DNA of 64,000 nt from Bradyrhizobium liaoningense (GTDB lineage Bacteria; Pseudomonadota; Alphaproteobacteria; Rhizobiales; Xanthobacteraceae), in assembly GCF_018130785.1 (NCBI RefSeq), contig NZ_JAFCJT010000006.1:62001-126000 (forward strand), read 5' to 3'. The notes below the pieces were generated by a model. That model saw only the letters and a list, made by a program, of their open reading frames with translations, was not told the origin of the DNA and searched no databases. Shown in pieces: positions 58,171 through 64,000 of the stretch. A program made the position numbers and the translations under genes. Positions within the stretch are counted from its first letter, which is position 1; every line of letters begins with the position of its first letter.

Positions 58171-58995
58171 ATGCCCGCAATTAACACCAACACCGCCGCC
58201 AACGCCGCGGTCCGCTACCTCAACATCAACTCCTCGCAGGAAACCAGCTCGCTCTCGAAGCTGTCGAGCGGCTCGCGCATCACGTCCGCCTCCGACGACG
58301 CCGCCGGTCTCGCGATCTCGACCCGCATCTCCTCGGACGTCACCACGCTGCAGCAGGCCGCGACCAACGCCTCGCAGGCGACCGCGATCCTGCAGACCGC
58401 CGACGGCGGCGCCTCGAACATCTCCGACATTCTCGCCCGCATGAAGTCGCTGGCCTCCGAATCCGCCTCGGGCACCACGACCGATTCCAGCCGCGCCTAC
58501 ATCAACTCGGAATTCACGCAGCTCACGAGCGAAATCGATTCGATCGCGTCCGGCACGCGCTACTCCAGCCAGAGCCTGCTCGACGGCACCAGCGTGTTCT
58601 CGTCTGGCGTGTCGGTCCTGGTCGGCTCCTCCGGCTCGGACACCATCACGATCACCCTGACGAGCCTCACGGCGTCCTCGCTCGGCGTGTCCTCGCTCGA
58701 CGTCAGCTCGCTGTCGGATGCGACCTCGGCACTGGATACGCTCGATACCGCAATCGATACGGTCTCGGCCGCCCGCGCCAGCATCGGCGCCCAGGAATCG
58801 CGCTTCAATTTCAGCGCCGATTCGATCTCGACCCAGACCCAGAACCTGCAATCCGCGAACTCGGCCATCAAGGACGTCGACATCGCGGCCGAGCAGTCCA
58901 AGCTCTCCTCCGCGGAAGTGAAGACCCAGGCCGCCGTGTCGGCGCTGGCCGCGGCGAACCAGATGCCCCAGTACCTGCTCAAGCTGCTGGGCTGA
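58171..58995 (+). CDS. fliC: Flagellin, short form
   Basis: A 274-residue flagellin, the filament subunit exported by the flagellar type III system. The N-terminal D0/D1 block (INTNTAANAAVRYLN, LSKLSSGSRITSASDDAAGLAIS) and C-terminal D1/D0 block (AIKDVDIAAEQSKLSSAEVKTQ, ending MPQYLLKLLG) are intact. Only ~80-100 residues lie between, so D2/D3 domains are essentially absent. The centre is rich in Ser/Thr, possible sites for O-glycosylation by the nearby modification genes (inference). AGGAG precedes the ATG. A 12-bp terminator hairpin follows. Confidence 0.97.
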   Translation: MPAINTNTAANAAVRYLNINSSQETSSLSKLSSGSRITSASDDAAGLAISTRISSDVTTLQQAATNASQATAILQTADGGASNISDILARMKSLASESASGTTTDSSRAYINSEFTQLTSEIDSIASGTRYSSQSLLDGTSVFSSGVSVLVGSSGSDTITITLTSLTASSLGVSSLDVSSLSDATSALDTLDTAIDTVSAARASIGAQESRFNFSADSISTQTQNLQSANSAIKDVDIAAEQSKLSSAEVKTQAAVSALAAANQMPQYLLKLLG

Positions 58996-59004
58996 TGATG
59001 ATCA

Positions 59005-59033
59005 AAGCGGGCCGGCATGACGCCGGCCCGCTT
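59005..59033 (+). terminator. Strong stem-loop after flagellin
   Basis: A perfect 12-bp stem (aagcgggccggc/gccggcccgctt) with loop atgac begins 10 bp after the flagellin stop. No T-run follows, but stability and position suggest a terminator or mRNA-stabilising element that lets flagellin be made in excess over fliD downstream. Confidence 0.7.
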
Positions 59034-59056
59034 CCTACCAGGGATAGCCAGGCAAA

Positions 59057-60736
59057 GTGACCAGCGTCAGTTCGACCAGCAGCACAAGTTCGGGCGTCTC
59101 TGTCACCACGAGCGGGACGACCAATTCGAGCAGTATCGATTGGTCCGCGCTGATCCAGGCCGCGGTGGACGCGAAGACCGCGCAGGCGGACACGATCTCG
59201 ACCACGATCACGAACAACGAGGCCAAGATCACGGCCTATCAGACACTGCAGAGCGACCTGAAGACGCTGTATTCGGGGCTGGCGTCGCTTTCGACCGCGG
59301 TGGTCAACTCGTTGTCCACCAGCGCATTTGCCACGCGCTCGGCGAGCATCAGCTCGACCGGCGATGTGAGCGCCTCCTCGGCGCTCTCCATGACGATCAA
59401 GAGCGGTGCCGCGATCGGCGACCACACGCTGACGATCAGCCAGCTCGCCACTGCAAACAAGATTTCCGGCACCTCGCAATCGAGCCAGACCGACGAGCTC
59501 GGCTACTCCGGCACGTTTTCCATTGGTCTCGAGGGTGGCAGCACATCCGACATCACCGTCACCAGCACGATGTCGCTCCAGGATGTTGTCGATGCCATCA
59601 ATGCCCAGACCTCGACGACCAACGTCCAGGCCTCGATCGTGCAGGTCTCCAGCACGTCGTACCAGATGGTGCTGACTGGCACCGAGGACGCAGCGGACAT
59701 CACGTATTCCAGCACGTCGGGCGACGACATCATGAACGAGCTGGGCGTGACCGACAGCTCGGGGAGCTTCGCCAACGTCATCCAGCAGGCGCAATCGGCC
59801 GAGTTCGCGCTCGACGGCATCTCGATGACCCGCGACACCAATGACATCTCCGACGTCCTGAGCGGTGTCACGTTCAGCCTGTTGCAAGCGACGCCGGACG
59901 GAACGTCGTTGAACATCAGCATCGAGACCGACACCAGCCAGATCGAATCGGCGGTGGAGACGTTCGTCACCAACTACAATGCCTTTCGCGACGAGGTCGT
60001 CGCCCAGCAGGCGACCACGACCGACGGCACGGCGGATTCCAGCGCGGTCCTGTTCGGCGACGGAACCATGCGCAACATCATGGATGCGCTTCAAAATGCC
60101 CTGAACAGCACCGTGGGCGGCATGACCATGGCCGATCTCGGCCTGTCCTTTAACGAGAACAACGAGCTCGAGCTCGACACCAGCACGCTGTCGGACATCC
60201 TGAGCACGAACCTGAGCGGCGTGACCACGCTGTTGTCGGCGCAGACCACGACGTCGTCGAGCCAGCTCAGCGTCGTCAACACCGGCACGTCGCCGCAATC
60301 CTTCACCCTGGATCTGACGGTCGATGCCGACGGCAACCTGAGCTCGGCATCGGTTGGCGGCGACTCCTCGCTGTTCACGGTCAGCGGCACCACGATCATC
60401 GGCGCTTCCGGCTCGATCTATGCCGGCATGGCCTTCACCTATAGCGGCTCGACCTCGCAGTCGATCACGGTGACCTCGACCACGGGCATTGCCTCGCAGA
60501 TCTATCAGATCGCGAAGAACTACTCGTCGTCGAGCGGCGCGCTGCAAACGCAGATCACCAGCCTGACGACGCGCGACGACGATCTTCAGCGGAAGGTCGA
60601 CGACATCAATAGCGCGGCGTCGACGCTGCAGTCGCAGCTCCAGACGCAATACGCGAAATACCAGGCGGCGATCGAGAGTGCCAACAGCACGCTCGATTAC
60701 CTCAAGGCCCTGCTCAATTCCAGCTCGAGTGACTGA
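59057..60736 (+). CDS. fliD: Flagellar filament cap protein FliD (HAP2)
   Basis: A 559-residue filament-capping protein under which flagellin assembles. The N-terminal FliD domain (SSIDWSALIQAAVDAKTAQADTI, split) and C-terminal FliD domain with a coiled-coil tail (LTTRDDDLQRKVDDINSAASTLQSQLQTQYAKYQ, read in parts) are clear. Ser/Thr are very abundant. It starts with GTG at 59057 and ends 2 bp before fliS. Confidence 0.93.
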   Translation: MTSVSSTSSTSSGVSVTTSGTTNSSSIDWSALIQAAVDAKTAQADTISTTITNNEAKITAYQTLQSDLKTLYSGLASLSTAVVNSLSTSAFATRSASISSTGDVSASSALSMTIKSGAAIGDHTLTISQLATANKISGTSQSSQTDELGYSGTFSIGLEGGSTSDITVTSTMSLQDVVDAINAQTSTTNVQASIVQVSSTSYQMVLTGTEDAADITYSSTSGDDIMNELGVTDSSGSFANVIQQAQSAEFALDGISMTRDTNDISDVLSGVTFSLLQATPDGTSLNISIETDTSQIESAVETFVTNYNAFRDEVVAQQATTTDGTADSSAVLFGDGTMRNIMDALQNALNSTVGGMTMADLGLSFNENNELELDTSTLSDILSTNLSGVTTLLSAQTTTSSSQLSVVNTGTSPQSFTLDLTVDADGNLSSASVGGDSSLFTVSGTTIIGASGSIYAGMAFTYSGSTSQSITVTSTTGIASQIYQIAKNYSSSSGALQTQITSLTTRDDDLQRKVDDINSAASTLQSQLQTQYAKYQAAIESANSTLDYLKALLNSSSSD

Positions 60737-60738
60737 CG

Positions 60739-61164
60739 ATGAATAATGCGATGGCGTACATGGCCAACCAGGCCTATCGGGGAACGGCGACGACCGTGCC
60801 GCCGCTCAAGGCGGTCTCGATGCTGCTTGGCGGCGCGATCACGTTCCTTCAGAAGTCGATCGCCGCGCAGGAGGCGCGCCGCTTCGAGGAGGGGCACGAA
60901 TATCTGATGAAGGCGACAGCGATCCTCCGCGGGCTCAGCCATAATCTCGATTTTACCAGGGGTGGCGCGGTGGCGGAACGGATGTTCCAGACCTACAACG
61001 CCTTGATCCTGGCGAGCCTCAAGGCCTATGGCCGGCCGCATGCCCGCGAGAGTTTTCGGCGGATCATCGCCGGGGTGACCGAACTGCGGGAGGCTTGGGA
61101 GTCCGTCGATGCAACCGTGCGGGGCGGCAAGCCCGTGCTGGCCGATTCGGCTCGGGCGGGCTGA
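60739..61164 (+). CDS. fliS: Flagellin export chaperone FliS
   Basis: A 141-residue all-helical FliS homologue that binds the flagellin C-terminus before export. Length, the early AYRGTATTVPPLKAVSMLLGGAI segment (FliS normally has AYxxxxxxTASPxxLxxMLYDGAI) and the later helices support the call. It is 2 bp after fliD, in the usual fliD-fliS order. Confidence 0.88.
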   Translation: MNNAMAYMANQAYRGTATTVPPLKAVSMLLGGAITFLQKSIAAQEARRFEEGHEYLMKATAILRGLSHNLDFTRGGAVAERMFQTYNALILASLKAYGRPHARESFRRIIAGVTELREAWESVDATVRGGKPVLADSARAG

Positions 61165-61335
61165 AAAGCGCGGGCGCCCTGATCCCGGGAGAACTCCGGC
61201 GATCATCCGGGCCATGGTTTCGCACACTTTCCGTAGTGCTGCGGGCGCTTTTGGCGGCCGGGTCCGCTCGAATCCGGTTTCCGCCGCGCCTGCAATGCTT
61301 TATGACGGGCCGGACCGAGGCGGAACCGGCGGGCG

Positions 61336-61608
61336 ATGGACCTCACCGAGTTTGAAGAACTGATCGATCGGCTGGGCGAGGATCTCTCCCTCTGGCCCGA
61401 CGATCGGCGTTCGCCCGCCGAAGAGCTGATGGCGCGATCGTCTGCCGCGCAGGCGCTGCTCGAAGAGGCGCGCGTCTTGCGCCAGGCGCTTGCCGCGCCC
61501 CCGGTCCGCGCCCCCAAAGGCCTCGCCGACCGCATCGCCGCCGCTGCTGCGAAAATGAAGGGCGACACCGCCGAGCCTCGCACCGAGGGCGAGACGGCGG
61601 GGAGCTGA
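61336..61608 (+). CDS. Small acidic protein, possible ECF-sigma partner
   Basis: A 90-residue soluble protein. The pattern TEFEELIDRLGEDLSLWPDDRR, then ELMARSSAAQALLEEARVLRQAL (each read in part), matches small proteins with a DRYGADLxxWPxxxR core that I recall beside ECF sigma genes in Alphaproteobacteria. The function of that family is uncertain. Here it lies between fliS and flgD and 3.3 kb downstream of the ECF sigma factor, so a regulatory partnership is plausible but not shown. The start and frame are well supported by the family-like N-terminus. Confidence 0.65.
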   Translation: MDLTEFEELIDRLGEDLSLWPDDRRSPAEELMARSSAAQALLEEARVLRQALAAPPVRAPKGLADRIAAAAAKMKGDTAEPRTEGETAGS

Positions 61609-61642
61609 ACGGCTCTCTCGAACAAGTCTCCGCTATCTTCAG

Positions 61643-61664
61643 CTCGCCCCGCTTGCGGGGCGAG
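61643..61664. repeat. Short GC hairpin repeat (sister of 40464)
   Basis: The perfect 10-bp arms ctcgccccgc/gcggggcgag have a 2-nt spacer. They are flanked by the further inverted pair cttcagc (61638-61644) and gctgaag (61684-61690), extending the element. It lies 34 bp after the 90-residue gene and may end that transcript. Confidence 0.6.
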
Positions 61665-61724
61665 GGAGCGCAGTGCCATCGCGGCTGAAGATTAGCTCGA
61701 CATCATTCCTCTTCTGACACGCGC

Positions 61725-61745
61725 ACACGGCAGATTTTGCCGTGT
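61725..61745. promoter_or_regulatory. Inverted repeat acacggca-N5-tgccgtgt upstream of flgD
   Basis: A perfect 8-bp dyad with a 5-bp spacer lies in the 264-bp gap before flgD. It could be an operator for flgD-flgE or a weak hairpin. No sigma-54 or sigma-28 consensus with correct spacing was found here. Confidence 0.35.
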
Positions 61746-61872
61746 CGAAAGCCGTTTTCGCGCGCGTGAATCGCCGCCTGAATCCGCGCGGCCACCCGTT
61801 TCATCAGCACAGATTTCAAGCGCCGCCGACCGACATCATGTCGCCGGCAGTGCGGGAAAGCCGGAGTTTCTG

Positions 61873-62541
61873 ATGACCGTTTCCGCCGCGAGTTCTGCAA
61901 CGACTGCGACCACCACGACGTCGTCGTCATCGAGCACGTCGTCCTCGTCATCGCTCACCTCAAGCGATTTCCTGAGTCTGCTCGTCAGCGAGCTTCAGAA
62001 CCAGGATCCGCTGAACGCGACCTCGACGACCGACTTCATCAATCAGCTTACCTCCTACGCCAATTTCACGCAGCAGGAGTCGATCAACTCCAACATGTCG
62101 TCGCTGGCGAGCTCGTTCTCGAGCCTCGTGACGCTCAACTCGGTGAACTATATCGGCCACACCGTCGAGGCGAAGTCCGATACGGCGACCTTGAGCAACG
62201 GCTCGGCGACCTACGGCTACTCGCTGTCCTCGGCCGCGTCGAACGTCTCGATCAGCATCCAGGATTCCTCGGGCAACACCGTGTGGACCGGCACCGGCAC
62301 GGGAAATTCCGGCTCCAACAGCTTCACCTGGGACGGCAAGGATTCCAGCGGCAACCAGCTCGCCGACGGCGGCAAATACACCATCTCGGTGACCGCGACG
62401 AATTCCGCCGGCAGCTCGGTGCTCAACTACACGACCGTCACCGGCACGGTGACCGGCATCGACACCTCGACTTCGACGCCCTCGCTCACGGTGAACGGCG
62501 TTGCTGTCAGCGCCGCCAACATCCTCGGCGTCACGTCCTGA
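61873..62541 (+). CDS. flgD: Flagellar hook assembly scaffold FlgD
   Basis: A 222-residue hook-cap protein needed for polymerising FlgE. The conserved core DFLSLLVSELQNQDPLNATSTTDFINQL (~residues 36-63, read in parts) is diagnostic, followed by the FLIG-like/Ig segment WDGKDSSGNQLADGGKYTISV (split). The N-terminus has a striking Ser/Thr run (~residues 8-33). The ATG at 61873 has only a weak CGGAG site. It is 31 bp before flgE. Confidence 0.93.
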   Translation: MTVSAASSATTATTTTSSSSSTSSSSSLTSSDFLSLLVSELQNQDPLNATSTTDFINQLTSYANFTQQESINSNMSSLASSFSSLVTLNSVNYIGHTVEAKSDTATLSNGSATYGYSLSSAASNVSISIQDSSGNTVWTGTGTGNSGSNSFTWDGKDSSGNQLADGGKYTISVTATNSAGSSVLNYTTVTGTVTGIDTSTSTPSLTVNGVAVSAANILGVTS

Positions 62542-62572
62542 TTTCACGTTCTGATTTCCTCGGAGTTTCATC

Positions 62573-63838
62573 ATGAGTCTCACCGGTGCATTGTCCTCGG
62601 CGATCTCGGCGCTCAGCGCCCAAAGCCAGTCCTTGTCGATGATCAGCGACAACATCGCCAACTCCGATACGACCGGCTACAAGACGACGTCGGCGATGTT
62701 CGATGCGCTCGTCACCGCGTCCAGCAACACGACGTCCTATGCCTCCGGCGGCGTCACCGTCTCGGGCCGCGCCAACATCACCCAGCAGGGCCTGCTGGCC
62801 GCGACTTCCAACGCCACCGACGTTGCGATCCAGGGCTCGGGTTTCTTCGTGGTGACCGACGCCAAGTCGGGCGGCACCGTCGCCTACACCCGCAACGGCG
62901 CCTTCACCACCGACAATGCCGGCTATCTCCAGAATAACGGCTATTATCTGGAGGGATGGCGCACCGACGCGGACGGCAATGTCGTCGGCAACGAATCGGC
63001 GAGCAACCTCGAAGCCATCAACACCCAGGTCGCCTCGACCAGCGGCAGTGCGACCACCAAGACCACGATCGCCGCCAATCTGCCGTCGGACGCCGCGACC
63101 GGCGACACCTACACCAGCTCGATGACGGTCTACGATTCGCTGGGCGCGGCGAACTCGATGCAGGTCACCTGGACCAAGACCGGCACCAACACCTGGAGCG
63201 CGAGCTTCGCCAATCCGACCTCCTCTTCGGATACCACGACCGCGACAGGCGCGGCGTCGGGCACGATCGACATCACCTTCAACAGTGACGGCTCGCTGGC
63301 CAGCACCAGTCCCGATCCGGCAACCGTCTCGATCACCGGCTGGACCGATGGTGCGGCCGACAGCACCATCACCATGGACCTCGGCACGGTCGGTGGCACC
63401 GATGGCCTGACGCAATATGCCTCTGGTGAGACGACGCCCTCTGTCAATGTCACCAGCATCGACTCTGATGGCTTGTCCTACGGCAAGCTGTCCAGCATCT
63501 CGATCGGCGCTGACGGCGTCGTCGACGCGACCTATTCCAACGGCCAGACCATTGCGATCTACAAGATCGCGGTCGCGACCTTCGCCGATCCGAACGGTCT
63601 TGCAGCCTCCAGCGACGGAATCTATTCGGCAACGGTGACGTCGGGCAATGCCGCATTGCAAGGCTCCGGTGAGAACGGCGCGGGCACCATTTACGGCAGC
63701 GAGCTGGAATCCTCGACCACCGACACCTCCAGCCAGTTCTCGAACATGATCTCGGCGCAGCAGGCCTATTCCGCCGCGTCCCAGGTCATCTCCACCGTCA
63801 ACAAGATGTACGACACCCTGATCTCGGCGATGAGGTGA
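62573..63838 (+). CDS. flgE: Flagellar hook protein FlgE
   Basis: A 421-residue axial protein that forms the hook joining basal body and filament. The N-terminal MISDNIANSDTTGYK (~residues 22-36) and the C-terminal MISAQQAYSAASQVISTVNKMYDTL coiled-coil (split) are the rod/hook signatures. The middle is Ser/Thr/Gly-rich. It ends 3 bp before the next GTG, so the downstream gene is in the same operon. Confidence 0.95.
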   Translation: MSLTGALSSAISALSAQSQSLSMISDNIANSDTTGYKTTSAMFDALVTASSNTTSYASGGVTVSGRANITQQGLLAATSNATDVAIQGSGFFVVTDAKSGGTVAYTRNGAFTTDNAGYLQNNGYYLEGWRTDADGNVVGNESASNLEAINTQVASTSGSATTKTTIAANLPSDAATGDTYTSSMTVYDSLGAANSMQVTWTKTGTNTWSASFANPTSSSDTTTATGAASGTIDITFNSDGSLASTSPDPATVSITGWTDGAADSTITMDLGTVGGTDGLTQYASGETTPSVNVTSIDSDGLSYGKLSSISIGADGVVDATYSNGQTIAIYKIAVATFADPNGLAASSDGIYSATVTSGNAALQGSGENGAGTIYGSELESSTTDTSSQFSNMISAQQAYSAASQVISTVNKMYDTLISAMR

Positions 63839-63841
63839 GCG

Positions 63842-64000
63842 GTGCCAGGCGAAAAGGCAAACGCCGCCGGGGAGGCGCTGCTGCACCGGCTGCGGCGGCT
63901 CCTGGCGCGGGCGGCGAACGTCAAGAGCGGCGACCGGAAGCAATTGCTCGCGCTGCTCGATGACGTGGAAACAACACGACGCGGTCTGGTGCGGCAAGCC
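63842..64000 (+). CDS. Start of a further flagellar-operon gene (partial)
   Basis: A GTG at 63842 opens a frame with no stop for 53 codons to the window end. The translation is helical and charged (GEALLHRLRRLLARA, then KQLLALLDDVE), rich in Leu/Arg/Glu, and could be the start of a FlgN-like chaperone or another small flagellar protein before flgK. It starts 3 bp after flgE. Identity is not established because the gene is cut. Confidence 0.5.
   Translation, partial: MPGEKANAAGEALLHRLRRLLARAANVKSGDRKQLLALLDDVETTRRGLVRQA

Noticed and set aside
58979..60649. Minus-strand open frame of 556 codons opposite fliD
   Set aside because: The plus-strand frame is a recognisable FliD; the antisense product is Arg/Gly-rich without structure.
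62531..63997. Minus-strand open frame of 488 codons opposite flgE
   Set aside because: It is a GC-driven shadow of a clear flgE gene.
1..64000. CRISPR arrays, tRNA or rRNA genes, transposases, integrases, phage genes
   Set aside because: No regularly spaced repeats, no recognisable RNA-gene sequence and no mobile-element protein motifs were seen anywhere in the window.

Overview
This is a GC-rich stretch of an alphaproteobacterial chromosome. Gene content and style point to the Bradyrhizobium/Nitrobacteraceae group: strong third-position GC (which creates long antisense shadow ORFs), many solitary periplasmic binding proteins, many CoA-linked catabolic genes, and short dispersed palindromes of the rhizobial type. 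That assignment is an inference; the window has no rRNA, tRNA or housekeeping marker to confirm it. I see no CRISPR array, insertion sequence, integrase or prophage.

Layout. 1-10.1 kb: the tail of an MHS-type MFS transporter, two tandem type-B carboxylesterases, a GMC oxidoreductase, a metallophosphoesterase, and a three-gene molybdenum hydroxylase operon of isoquinoline 1-oxidoreductase type with a di-CxxCH cytochrome. 10.4-11.4 kb: two universal stress proteins. 11.5-23.4 kb: an amino-acid catabolic island. A polar amino-acid ABC transporter faces an operon of D-2-hydroxyacid dehydrogenase, RidA, PLP aminotransferase, TPP enzyme, DadA-like oxidase and Asp/Glu racemase-family protein; a GntR regulator, a two-subunit TPP decarboxylase and an SDR follow. 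23.6-29.1 kb: an IclR regulator, a KstD-like flavoprotein, an orphan LivK-type binding protein, and an MFS transporter broken by a one-base frameshift.

29-41.9 kb: a GH79-like glycosidase overlapping a LysR gene, divergent from a long operon: dicarboxylate symporter, PdxA-family dehydrogenase, two MmgE/PrpD proteins with Tat-like leaders, a TctC/Bug binding protein, an SDR and an alpha/beta hydrolase that both lack standard catalytic residues, and an FAH-family hydrolase with a Tat-like leader. 41.9-52.5 kb: an IclR regulator, CitE-like lyase, MaoC hydratase and CaiB CoA-transferase facing a complete TRAP transporter, acyl-CoA dehydrogenase, acyl-CoA synthetase and a Cat1-family CoA-transferase homologue. 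The set suggests import and CoA-dependent breakdown of a branched C4-C5 dicarboxylic acid.

52.5-64 kb: a flagellar locus. Three minus-strand genes (a degenerate formyltransferase-like protein, a putative glycosyltransferase and a large HAD plus PRTase-like protein) look like surface or flagellin modification genes. They are separated by a 513-bp AT-richer gap from an ECF-type sigma factor, a short flagellin, fliD, fliS, a 90-residue possible sigma partner, flgD, flgE and the start of another gene.

The most interesting points are the exported-looking catabolic enzymes with adjacent catalytically altered partners at 33-40.5 kb, and the ECF sigma/flagellin/modification locus at 52.5-61.6 kb.
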